A stretch of DNA of 52,795 bases, from contig JAFRZM010000023.1 of assembly GCA_017442585.1 (NCBI GenBank), positions 1 to 52,795 on the forward strand, written 5' to 3'. Made by a program: the position numbers and the translations under genes. Below are positions 15,285-23,200 of the stretch, piece after piece (position 1 is the stretch's first letter; every line of letters begins with the position of its first letter). The notes under the pieces are model-generated. The model was not told the origin of the DNA. It saw nothing but the letters and a program-made list of their open reading frames with translations, and did not search any database. The DNA comes from Lachnospiraceae bacterium. Its GTDB lineage: Bacteria > Bacillota > Clostridia > Lachnospirales > Lachnospiraceae.

Positions 15285-16316
15285 ATGAAAAAGCGTATTA
15301 TTAGTTTATTAATGGCAACATTGATGGTTGCTACACTCCTTATTGGATGTGGCGAGAATTCATCATCAAACTCAGGTTCAGGCGATTATGCTGACAAGAA
15401 GGTTGGTATTTGTATTTATCAGTTCTCTGATAACTTCATGACTCTTTACAGAACAGAGCTCGAAGCTTATCTTATAAGCCTTGGCTTCAAGAAAGAGAAC
15501 ATCGTTATCCAGGACGGTGCAAATGACCAGGCTACACAGACACAGCAGATTCAGAACTTTATTGCTGACGGTGTTGACGTACTTATCGTTAACCTTGTTA
15601 ACTCTTCATCAGCAGCTACAATTACAGATATCGTAGTTGCAGCTAATATTCCGCTTGTTTACATTAACCGTGAGCCAAGTGAAGACGAAGAGAATCGTTG
15701 GAAAGAGAACAACTGGAACGTATGCTACGTTGGTTGTGACGCTCGTCAGTCAGGTACAATGCAGGGTGAAATCATTGCAGACCTCGGACTTGATAAGGTT
15801 GACTTAAACGGCGATGGAAAGATTCAGTACATCATGGTTGAAGGCGATCCTGAAAACATCGACGCTCAGTATCGTACAGAGTTCTCAGTTAAGGCTTTAG
15901 TTGATGCAGGGTTCGAAGTTGACGAACTTGATGACCAGGTAGGTAACTGGGATCAGGTACAGGGCCAGACAATCGTTGCTAACGCTTTAGCAGCTTACGG
16001 CGAGAAGATAGAAGTTGTATTCTGTAATAATGATGCTATGGCACTCGGAGCAATCCAGGCTATCGAAGCAGCAGGACGTACAGTTGGTACAGATATCTTC
16101 TTAGTAGGTGTTGACGCACTTGTTGAAGCTTGTGAAGACGTTCTTTCAGGCAAGATGACAGGTACAGTATTTAACGATCATATCGCTCAGGCACACGGCG
16201 CAGCTGATTGTGCAGTTAAGTTCATCAAGGGCGAGAAGGTTGACGTTTATGTAGGATGCGATTACAAGAAGGTTACTCCTGATAACGCTCAGGAAATCTT
16301 AGACGCTCTTAAATAG
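15285..16316 (+). CDS. mglB: Galactose/methyl-galactoside-binding lipoprotein of an ABC transporter
   Basis: Extracytoplasmic sugar receptor tethered to the membrane. The 343-residue product has a signal peptide with lipobox L-L-I-G-C (lipidated Cys22), then a periplasmic-binding-protein fold of the ribose/galactose type. A calcium-binding EF-hand-like loop, D-L-N-G-D-G-K-I-Q at 173-181, is characteristic of the glucose/galactose-binding protein MglB. Also seen are V-N-R-E-P near 128-131 in the binding cleft and N-N-D-A-M-A-L-G. An ideal AGGAGG precedes the ATG. It lies first in the operon, opposite galK, and is separated from mglA by a stable hairpin that may let it be made in excess over the membrane parts. 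Confidence 0.93.
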   Translation: MKKRIISLLMATLMVATLLIGCGENSSSNSGSGDYADKKVGICIYQFSDNFMTLYRTELEAYLISLGFKKENIVIQDGANDQATQTQQIQNFIADGVDVLIVNLVNSSSAATITDIVVAANIPLVYINREPSEDEENRWKENNWNVCYVGCDARQSGTMQGEIIADLGLDKVDLNGDGKIQYIMVEGDPENIDAQYRTEFSVKALVDAGFEVDELDDQVGNWDQVQGQTIVANALAAYGEKIEVVFCNNDAMALGAIQAIEAAGRTVGTDIFLVGVDALVEACEDVLSGKMTGTVFNDHIAQAHGAADCAVKFIKGEKVDVYVGCDYKKVTPDNAQEILDALK

Positions 16317-16340
16317 ATAAATATTCTTAAGATATCACAG

Positions 16341-16368
16341 GGGTGCGGGTGCGAAAGCGCCTGCACCC
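16341..16368 (+). promoter_or_regulatory. Intercistronic hairpin between mglB and mglA
   Basis: Twelve base pairs (two of them G-U) closed by a GAAA tetraloop: arms at 16341-16352 and 16357-16368. No T run follows, so it is not a good terminator. It more likely protects the mglB message from 3' decay or partly attenuates the downstream genes. Confidence 0.65.
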
Positions 16369-16440
16369 TATATTACGATAATAAGGGTAGATATAAATGC
16401 ACTCTTATTTTCGGATAATAAACAGTAAGGGGGAAATCAA

Positions 16441-17955
16441 GTGGCAGAATATAAGCTTGAATTAAAAGGCATATGTAAATCATTTCCCGGTGTAAAGGCA
16501 CTTGATAATGTCGAGCTTCACTTACGCCCGGGTAGCGTTCATGCGCTTATGGGTGAAAACGGTGCAGGTAAGTCGACACTTATGAAATGCCTCTTTGGTC
16601 TGTATCACATGGATGCAGGCGAGATATATTTGGATGGAGAAAAAATTGAGATAGAGAATCCGGATCAGGCTATGAAGAAATACGGTATAGCCATGGTGCA
16701 TCAGGAATTACAGCCTGTATTGGCTCGTTCCGTTGCAGAGAATTTCTTTATCGGAAGATATCCTGTTAAAAAGTATGGACCGATTAAAATTATCGATCAC
16801 AAGACCATGAACAGCGAATGTAAGAAGTGGCTTAATGAAATTGGCCTTGACTTTGATCCTAAGGAAATGCTTGGTAATCTTTCCGTAGGACAGATGCAGT
16901 CTGTAGAAATTGCAAAAGCAGTTTCCATGAATGCCAAAGTCGTTATATTCGATGAGCCTACATCTTCTTTATCCGATAACGAGGTAGAAACATTATTTAG
17001 AATGATGAACGACCTTAGAGATAAAGGCGTTTCAATGGTATATATTTCACATAAGATGGATGAAATCAAGCGTATCGCAGACGATATAACGGTCATGCGA
17101 GACGGAACATACATCGGAACTTGGAAAGCGGAAGAATTAACGACTGACGAAATCATCGCGAAGATGGTTGGACGTGAGCTTACAAATATTTATCCTGAAA
17201 GAAGCAACACTCCGGGTGAAGTCGTTATGGAGGTTAAAGATTACACCTCAATTCATAAGAAATCATTTAAGAATGCATCCTTTAACCTTAAAAAGGGTGA
17301 AATTTTAGGATTTGGCGGACTTGTCGGAGCACAGCGTACCGAACTTATGGAAGCTATATTCGGAATAAGAAATATAGTTTCCGGTGAGGTTTACATCAAC
17401 GGAAAGAAAGTAAAGATTAAAAATCCTAAGGAAGCGATGGACGCAGGTATCGGTCTTATAACGGAAGACAGACGTGGAAACGGTATATTCGGATGTCTTT
17501 CTGTAAAGGACAATGTCGGCGTATCCATTTACAACAAGAATCTTAAATATGGTTTTATATTAAACCATAAGAAGATAAACGAGATAGTTACAAGCAGTAT
17601 TGAAAAGCTGTCGATAAAAACACCGAGCATGAAGCAGCATATAGCTAACCTTTCCGGTGGTAACCAGCAGAAGGTAATAGTTAGCCGCTGGCTTGCGACA
17701 GACCCGGAAGTGCTCATAATGGATGAGCCGACCCGTGGTATAGATGTCGGAGCAAAACATGAGATTTATGAAATCATGAATCAGCTGGCAGCAGAAGGCA
17801 AAGCGATCATAATGGTATCTTCCGAAATGCCTGAACTTATCGGTATGAGTGACCGTATCTATGTTATGTGTGACGGTAAGATAACCGGTGAGATCTCGGA
17901 TAAGAATGAGATGACTCAGGAAAATATCATGAAATATGCTACAATGTTTAATTAA
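16441..17955 (+). CDS. mglA: Galactose/methyl-galactoside ABC transporter ATP-binding protein
   Basis: Energises sugar import at the inner face of the membrane. The 504-residue protein has two fused ATPase domains. The first has Walker A G-E-N-G-A-G-K-S-T (38-46), signature L-S-V-G-Q near 147 and Walker B V-I-F-D-E-P-T. The second has a degenerate Walker A region (G-F-G-G-L-V-G-A-Q-R), which is usual in this family, then L-S-G-G-N-Q-Q-K and I-M-D-E-P-T-R-G-I-D-V-G-A. The start is a GTG behind AAGGGGGAA. The next gene begins 12 bases after its stop behind AAAGGAGAG. Confidence 0.94.
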   Translation: MAEYKLELKGICKSFPGVKALDNVELHLRPGSVHALMGENGAGKSTLMKCLFGLYHMDAGEIYLDGEKIEIENPDQAMKKYGIAMVHQELQPVLARSVAENFFIGRYPVKKYGPIKIIDHKTMNSECKKWLNEIGLDFDPKEMLGNLSVGQMQSVEIAKAVSMNAKVVIFDEPTSSLSDNEVETLFRMMNDLRDKGVSMVYISHKMDEIKRIADDITVMRDGTYIGTWKAEELTTDEIIAKMVGRELTNIYPERSNTPGEVVMEVKDYTSIHKKSFKNASFNLKKGEILGFGGLVGAQRTELMEAIFGIRNIVSGEVYINGKKVKIKNPKEAMDAGIGLITEDRRGNGIFGCLSVKDNVGVSIYNKNLKYGFILNHKKINEIVTSSIEKLSIKTPSMKQHIANLSGGNQQKVIVSRWLATDPEVLIMDEPTRGIDVGAKHEIYEIMNQLAAEGKAIIMVSSEMPELIGMSDRIYVMCDGKITGEISDKNEMTQENIMKYATMFN

Positions 17956-17967
17956 AGGAGAGACAAA

Positions 17968-18978
17968 ATGGAGAAGACAAATAAGAAAAAAGTCATAGAC
18001 TTCTTAATTAATAACGGTGTTATCATCGTAATGCTTATCCTTGTTATCTATACCGGATTTACAAGTAAGAACTTCCTTACATGGAATAACTTTTCCAACA
18101 TATTAATGAACATGAGCCCACGTCTTATAATCGCTTTAGGTATTGCGGGATGCGTTATAACCGCAGGATGCGACCTTTCAGCAGGACGTATGATCGGTTT
18201 CGCTGCATGTATCGCAGGTACACTTTTACAGAAGGTGGACTACTCGGGTAAGTTCTATCCGAACCTTAAGCCACTTTTCCCTAATGCACCTGTAGTTGAC
18301 GTATTACTCGTACTTGCACTTGTAATGCTTATCACAGCGGCATTCGGTGCTATAACGGGTTCATTCATAGCGTTCTTAAATGTACCGCCATTTATCGCTA
18401 CGCTTGCTATGATGGAAATTGTATACGGACTTGCACTTATTTACACAAATGCTACACCACTTGGCGGATACCTTGATTCATATACAAAGGTTTCAACAGC
18501 CAGATTTTTAGGTATAAGCCCACTTATCTGGATTGCGATTATAGTTGCGGCAATCACATGGTTTATCTTTAATATGACTCGTCACGGCAAGTACATGTAT
18601 GCTATCGGTGGAAACCCACAGGCTGCAGAAGTTGCCGGTGTACCGGTTAAAAAGACACTCGTATTAATCTACATGAAGGCAGCAGCTATGTATGGTCTTG
18701 CAGGATTCATGCTTGGCGCCAAGGCCGGTGGTGCATCCGTAAACTTAGGACTTGGTTACGAGATGGAAGCAATCGCCGCATGTACAATCGGTGGTGTATC
18801 CGTTACCGGTGGTCGTGGTAAAGTTTCATCGGCCATCATCGGTGTTGCGGTATTCGAGCTTTTGAAGGCTGCATTACAGTTCCTCGGAATGAACGCATAC
18901 AGCCAGTACATCGCAATCGGTATCGTAATCTTCATCGCTATATCACTTGATATAAGAAAGTACGTGGCTAAGAAGTAA
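17968..18978 (+). CDS. mglC: Galactose/methyl-galactoside ABC transporter permease
   Basis: Membrane channel of the Mgl transporter. The 336-residue protein has about eight to ten hydrophobic segments. It carries the permease motif G-A-K-A-G-G-A-S-V-N-L-G-x-G-Y-E-M-E-A-I-A-A, followed by G-G-V-S-V-T-G-G-R-G, which contacts the ATPase in ribose/galactose-type systems. C-D-L-S-A-G-R near residue 70 is also typical. AAAGGAG precedes the ATG, and the order binding protein, ATPase, permease matches mglBAC. Confidence 0.93.
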   Translation: MEKTNKKKVIDFLINNGVIIVMLILVIYTGFTSKNFLTWNNFSNILMNMSPRLIIALGIAGCVITAGCDLSAGRMIGFAACIAGTLLQKVDYSGKFYPNLKPLFPNAPVVDVLLVLALVMLITAAFGAITGSFIAFLNVPPFIATLAMMEIVYGLALIYTNATPLGGYLDSYTKVSTARFLGISPLIWIAIIVAAITWFIFNMTRHGKYMYAIGGNPQAAEVAGVPVKKTLVLIYMKAAAMYGLAGFMLGAKAGGASVNLGLGYEMEAIAACTIGGVSVTGGRGKVSSAIIGVAVFELLKAALQFLGMNAYSQYIAIGIVIFIAISLDIRKYVAKK

Positions 18979-18979
18979 T

Positions 18980-19285
18980 ATGGGTGACAGTTATCTTGAG
19001 ATAATGGGTATACCGCTTCTTATGGCGCTTGTATCCGCTTATTACGGAATAAGGCTTATTCTTAGTAAAGATGTAACCCTTATCCGGGGCAAAAGCGCTC
19101 TTCCGGTAAAGAATCCCGAGAAATATGCGGTTCTTGCCGGGTATATCCTTATAATATTTGCGCTTCTTAGCGCGCTTATGGGATTTTTGCTTTTGGTAAA
19201 TCTCTATGCAGCACTTATCGAAATGGGAGTGTCGCTCATATTTGTATTCGCGGCGTTTTCAATGATCATGAAAAAGTGTAATTAG
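18980..19285 (+). CDS. Small integral membrane protein of unknown function
   Basis: A 101-residue protein with three hydrophobic segments (about residues 8-26, 48-70 and 74-95) and a basic loop between the first two. The ATG is two bases from the mglC stop and there is no separate ribosome binding site of quality, so translation is probably coupled to mglC. It is followed by a terminator, making it the last gene of the mgl operon. I do not recognise a family with certainty; it resembles short membrane proteins of the DUF3784 kind. A role as a transporter accessory is inferred from position only. Confidence 0.75.
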   Translation: MGDSYLEIMGIPLLMALVSAYYGIRLILSKDVTLIRGKSALPVKNPEKYAVLAGYILIIFALLSALMGFLLLVNLYAALIEMGVSLIFVFAAFSMIMKKCN

Positions 19286-19294
19286 TATAAAACG

Positions 19295-19328
19295 AAAAAC
19301 AGAGGCTTTGTAAAGCCTCTGTTTTTCT
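19295..19328. terminator. Bidirectional terminator after the mgl operon
   Basis: ACAGAGGCTTT (19299-19309) pairs with AAAGCCTCTGT (19312-19322); T-run after it on the plus strand, and T-rich on the minus strand, where a convergent gene ends. Confidence 0.88.
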
Positions 19329-19365
19329 TGTTTTGTTTTTATTTATTATGTTGATGGGATATTGC

Positions 19366-20640
19366 TTATTTAATCATTATGCTTATAATCTCTTTGTTTG
19401 TTTCTGTCATACCGTCTTTTGCAAGTGCTCCGATATTCCTAATTGTTTCTTCAACGTTATCACCTACAAGACCGTCACCCGATTCGAAACATTTGTCACT
19501 TTCAGCCATTACAAAACCAAGCAAACCTGAATCTATGGATGCTGCAATCTTAGCGGCACATGATGCTTTTGCACCGTCACATACAGTTCCGGAAATTATT
19601 GATATTGCGTTGGATATTGTCTTTTCTATAATGCACCTTTTTGCACCAAGTAAGAATGCGATGCCTGCGGCAGCACCTGTACCTGCACTTACTGCACCGC
19701 AGTAAGCGGATAATCTTCCGATAGGTGTTTTTTCGTGTATAGTTATAAGATTTGAAAAAACAAGTGCGCGGTAAAGCGTTTCTTCGTCAATATTAAGTTC
19801 TCTTGCGTAGATTATTACAGGAACCGAAGTTGTGATACCCTGGTTTCCTGAGCCTGAGTTTATAACAACAGGAAGTTCGCAACCGTTCATTCTGGCGTCT
19901 GATCCTGCAGCTGCAAATGCACGGGCTTTTGTACGTACGCTTTGAGGATCAATCCTAAGTAAAAGCTTGCCGATATTTGCACCGTAGTCACCGCGAAGAC
20001 CTTCTTCGGCTATAGCCATGTTGTATTCGATCTGACGGCTTATAAGAGCTTGTATATCGTTCAAATCGACGGTTTTGGCAAAATCGTATATATTTTCTAC
20101 GGAAAGAACTGTATGGTCTGATTCGTTCGAAATTGATTCCTCACTTGATGCAATATCGAGAAGTACTTTTGAATCAACTTCTTTGTATACGATATTGGTG
20201 TGAGCATCTTGTATTCTTACGACAGACTTTTTGTCACCATCTTTTAAAGTCATTATCATATCGAATGTGTGACCGCTGTCAAGCGCCTTTATAGTAAAGG
20301 TAGCTTTATTTAAGTATTCAGAGATTTTTTTGATATCGTCTTCGGTAACATCGCGTAAAACTTCAAGCTCAAGTGAAGCGTTACCGGCGATGATGCCTGC
20401 CGCAACAGCCGCAGGGATTCCTTTTAAGTGTCCTGTGTGAGGAACGTAGACGGATTTGACATTTTTAATCAGTGAACCGCTTGCTTCTATTGTGATATCT
20501 GAAGGAATTGTGCCTAAAAGGTCGCGAGCCGTAGCTGCAGCGAATGCAAGTGCAATAGGCTCTGTACAGCCCATTGCAGGCTTGAGCTCTTCTTCGAGGA
20601 TATCGATGTAAGCTTGGTATAACGAATTAGTCTTGTCCAT
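19366..20640 (-). CDS. cyuA: L-cysteine desulfidase family protein (CyuA/YhaM, formerly UPF0597)
   Basis: Expected to break L-cysteine into pyruvate, ammonia and sulfide with a 4Fe-4S cluster; cytoplasmic. The 424-residue product matches the family in its conserved cysteine contexts: M-G-C-T-E-P near residue 25, A-R-M-N-G-C-E-L-P-V-V, S-A-Y-C-G-A-V-S-A-G and G-T-V-C-D-G-A-K-A-S-C-A. N-S-G-S-G-N-Q-G links it to the alpha chain of iron-sulfur serine dehydratases. Serine dehydratase activity is therefore an alternative. It is divergent from a LysR gene, with two similar dyads between them, which suggests that the regulator controls it. CyuA symbol by family resemblance. Confidence 0.85.
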   Translation of the reverse strand: MDKTNSLYQAYIDILEEELKPAMGCTEPIALAFAAATARDLLGTIPSDITIEASGSLIKNVKSVYVPHTGHLKGIPAAVAAGIIAGNASLELEVLRDVTEDDIKKISEYLNKATFTIKALDSGHTFDMIMTLKDGDKKSVVRIQDAHTNIVYKEVDSKVLLDIASSEESISNESDHTVLSVENIYDFAKTVDLNDIQALISRQIEYNMAIAEEGLRGDYGANIGKLLLRIDPQSVRTKARAFAAAGSDARMNGCELPVVINSGSGNQGITTSVPVIIYARELNIDEETLYRALVFSNLITIHEKTPIGRLSAYCGAVSAGTGAAAGIAFLLGAKRCIIEKTISNAISIISGTVCDGAKASCAAKIAASIDSGLLGFVMAESDKCFESGDGLVGDNVEETIRNIGALAKDGMTETNKEIISIMIK

Positions 20641-20695
20641 TGTGATTCTCCTTTTTAAAGGTCAACATACGATTATTTTTTATATTGTTAGTGCC

Positions 20696-20731
20696 ATTTC
20701 ATAAGAAATTCAAAAAGATTTCGCATGAAGT
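20696..20731. promoter_or_regulatory. Two phased dyads, candidate LysR-type binding sites
   Basis: ATTTC-N4-GAAAT (20696-20709) and ATTTC-N4-GAAGT (20718-20731) are repeated at a 22-base period, two turns of the helix, in the region between the desulfidase and LysR genes. LysR regulators commonly bind paired dyads of this sort. Confidence 0.55.
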
Positions 20732-20844
20732 GACTTGATTTATAGATAATATTAATATAACATAATAACTACGAAAAGAAAAATTTATGTTTTTTATTAT
20801 AAGAATAAAAACCCTTTAGAAAAAAAGAAAGAGAGGAAGTCTCA

Positions 20845-21738
20845 ATGGAGATACGAGAACTTATTACTTTTATGCAGGTGGCAGAGGAAGAAAGCTTTTC
20901 GAAAGCTGCTATAAGCCTTGGCTATACACAGGCCGCCGTGACTATCCAGATGAAGCATCTCGAGCAGGAGTTTCAGGTACCGCTCTTTGACCGTATCGGT
21001 AAGAAGACGATCCTCACAGAGGCAGGAAGAGAGTTCCTTCCGAAGGTACAGACAATTCTTCATGATATAAATGAGGCTAAAGAATTCATCACTAGCCAGA
21101 GCGAAGTTTCGGGCGAGCTTAAGGTCGGAATGATAGAATCTGTAGCTGCAGGTGTTTTCCCGGCTCTTATTACGGAATACCACGCAAAGTATCCTAATGT
21201 AAATGTCAAGGTTACGCTTGATTCACCGGAAGTCTTATTCGAACTTATGAATAAGAACTCGCTTGATGTTGTTTATTTCCTTGATAAGAAGATATATAAC
21301 AATAATTTCAGCAAGATTATGGAAGTCCCTGAACATGTTGTTATCGTTGCGTCAAAGAACCATCCGCTTGCAAATGAGAAGACGGTAAGCCTGGACGAGC
21401 TATTAAAACATGAGTTTATTTTAACAGAGAGAAATGCAAGTTACAGATATATTATGGAACAGTATCTTGCATCAATGGGACGTATGATAAAGCCGTTCCT
21501 TGAAATTGGTAATACGGAATTCATCGTTAACTACCTTCTTAATAATACAGGTGTTTCGATACTTCCTTATTTCGTTGTGGAAAAAGAGATTCAGAAGGGC
21601 AAGCTTTGCGGAATCAACGTTCCTGAGCTTATGGGTTCTGATTCACCGCTTATGGTATACAGACAGCTTATCTACCATAAAAACAAATGGGTTACCAGCC
21701 CTATGCAGGCGTTCTTCGACCTTGTAAAAGAAAAATAG
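20845..21738 (+). CDS. LysR-family transcriptional regulator
   Basis: A 297-residue regulator. The first 60 residues form the winged helix (I-R-E-L-I-T-F-M-Q-V-A-E-E, S-F-S-K-A-A, G-Y-T-Q-A-A-V-T-I-Q-M-K-H-L-E, F-D-R-I-G-K). The remainder has the periplasmic-binding-like effector domain (G-E-L-K-V-G-M-I-E, then S-K-N-H-P-L-A). AGAGGAAG precedes the ATG. Divergent from the cysteine desulfidase gene, it is probably its activator, possibly sensing cysteine or a derivative; the effector is inferred. Confidence 0.93.
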   Translation: MEIRELITFMQVAEEESFSKAAISLGYTQAAVTIQMKHLEQEFQVPLFDRIGKKTILTEAGREFLPKVQTILHDINEAKEFITSQSEVSGELKVGMIESVAAGVFPALITEYHAKYPNVNVKVTLDSPEVLFELMNKNSLDVVYFLDKKIYNNNFSKIMEVPEHVVIVASKNHPLANEKTVSLDELLKHEFILTERNASYRYIMEQYLASMGRMIKPFLEIGNTEFIVNYLLNNTGVSILPYFVVEKEIQKGKLCGINVPELMGSDSPLMVYRQLIYHKNKWVTSPMQAFFDLVKEK

Positions 21739-21755
21739 GGAAAAGAGGACAATGC

Positions 21756-22973
21756 ATGAGCATCACAGAGATACTTGAGCAATACAATATAGAGCAATTA
21801 AAAGAATATATCGGTCAGCTCCATCTTATGACTCCTTCGGCAAATACGAAGGAAGCAATAGTTAGGGAACTGGCAGCGTATCTTCTTCGTCCGAATGTCA
21901 TGATGGAGAGATTATCTGTCGTGTCTCAGGAGGATGTGGATTTATTTCTTGCGGTTTTGGAAGATGAAATTGAGATAGACGATGATAACGCAGAAGGTGC
22001 GGTGCGTTTATCTGAGCTTGATTACGTGGCAATAACGGAAGACGGTATGATAATCGCACCGGATGATGTAAAGGAAGCTTTCTTAGAGGTTGACCTTTCG
22101 GATTTCCTTGAAATGAGAGAGAGCAATTATTGGCTTCGCTGTTGTATCGGTGTTTTGTGTACGATATACGGTGCGGCTCCGCGTGAGATACTATATAAGC
22201 TATTTTGTACCCGTCGAGGCAAAAGCCCTTCGTTCGAGGACTTTTGGGCATTATACAGACGGCTTCCGCAGGATCTTAATCCTTGCATAGATGACGGTGA
22301 GACGATATTTGAGAGATTCTTTGCAGTAGACCCTTCCTGTATGGATAAGGTCCGTACGCAGGATCCTGAGATGTTTTATATACCGGAACGCGAGGAGATA
22401 GAAGAATACGCGAAGAACTTTTGCCTGATAAGAGATGAGAATTATCAGGGACTGTTCGATTTCTTTAAGGAAAGAACAGATGAATTTGACGCGCTTCATG
22501 CGGTTGCGGATATTTACAATCGCTTCGCTATGGGCGATGATTTCGCGGATTTCCCGGATTTTATAGCGGACTGGGGAATTAAGCTCAACAATGAAGTGGA
22601 GACGAAGAAGTTATTGGATCTTGTAGTCGGTGCTTATTATAACACCAGGATGCAGGAATATCAGGGATATACAAAGAAAGAATGGATTAAGCTCCACGGC
22701 GGTGATACCGCAGATATCGGTACGGTAATCGTTGCGGAGACGGAAGATATGGCGGATACGCTTTCGCAGTATGAGGATATCCTTACAAAATGCGGATTTG
22801 TTGTGGATTATACGACGTATGCCACAGAGATATCTTCGATGGTCTATCCGGAAGGATTAGACGGAGACGGAGCGGTGCTTAATACCAGAAAGATATATCC
22901 TAAGGACATATGTCCTTGCGGAAGCGGTAAAGAATACAGATTCTGCTGCATGAGAGTAGATCAAAACGACTGA
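21756..22973 (+). CDS. SEC-C motif protein of unknown function
   Basis: A 405-residue, acidic, soluble protein. It ends in a SEC-C zinc-binding motif, C-P-C-G-S-G-K-E-Y-R-F-C-C at about 386-398, the same as the tail of SecA and many stand-alone proteins. The first 50 residues (E-I-L-E-Q-Y-N-I-E-Q-L-K-E-Y) look helical and may bind nucleic acid or protein, but I see no named domain. The ATG at 21756, with AGAGGA upstream, is preferred over longer starts that overlap the LysR gene. It is 17 bases after LysR and is probably co-transcribed with it. A terminator follows. Confidence 0.8.
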   Translation: MSITEILEQYNIEQLKEYIGQLHLMTPSANTKEAIVRELAAYLLRPNVMMERLSVVSQEDVDLFLAVLEDEIEIDDDNAEGAVRLSELDYVAITEDGMIIAPDDVKEAFLEVDLSDFLEMRESNYWLRCCIGVLCTIYGAAPREILYKLFCTRRGKSPSFEDFWALYRRLPQDLNPCIDDGETIFERFFAVDPSCMDKVRTQDPEMFYIPEREEIEEYAKNFCLIRDENYQGLFDFFKERTDEFDALHAVADIYNRFAMGDDFADFPDFIADWGIKLNNEVETKKLLDLVVGAYYNTRMQEYQGYTKKEWIKLHGGDTADIGTVIVAETEDMADTLSQYEDILTKCGFVVDYTTYATEISSMVYPEGLDGDGAVLNTRKIYPKDICPCGSGKEYRFCCMRVDQND

Positions 22974-22976
22974 TTT

Positions 22977-23014
22977 AAAGGGGAGGCTTGAAACGGAGCT
23001 TCCCTTTGTTATTT
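22977..23014 (+). terminator. Intrinsic terminator after the SEC-C gene
   Basis: AAAGGG with CCCTTT, extended inward by a further imperfect helix, followed by TGTTATTTT. Confidence 0.7.
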
Positions 23015-23073
23015 TGATATCGCACATTGAAACAAATCTATACTATGTTAAAAAAAGAATTATCTTTTTTCTA

Positions 23074-23102
23074 TTAACAATTAAATCGAGTTATGTTACA
23101 AT
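23074..23102 (+). promoter_or_regulatory. Probable promoter of the potassium transport operon
   Basis: TTAACA (23074-23079) and TACAAT (23097-23102) are 17 bases apart, leaving a 5' leader of about 90 bases. Confidence 0.6.
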
Positions 23103-23119
23103 AAGTCGGTTTGAAGAGA

Positions 23120-23141
23120 CATGATGGGTTTATCCGTCGTG
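23120..23141 (+). promoter_or_regulatory. Hairpin near the 5' end of the potassium operon message
   Basis: CATGATGG (23120-23127) pairs with CCGTCGTG (23134-23141), two of eight pairs being G-U, starting about 11 bases from the predicted start site. No T run follows. A 5' stabilising stem is the simplest reading. Confidence 0.45.
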
Positions 23142-23200
23142 CAAATATAAAAATATTGAGGTATTTTAAATCGTTTTAAACGCTTTCTAGGAGGGAAAAT

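Noticed and set aside
16333-16372. Intrinsic terminator after mglB
   Set aside because: The stem is strong but no T run follows, and mglA and mglC belong to the same transporter, so read-through is required.
23103-23200. Cyclic di-AMP (ydaO-type) riboswitch upstream of the potassium operon
   Set aside because: The leader is too short and only a single simple hairpin is present.
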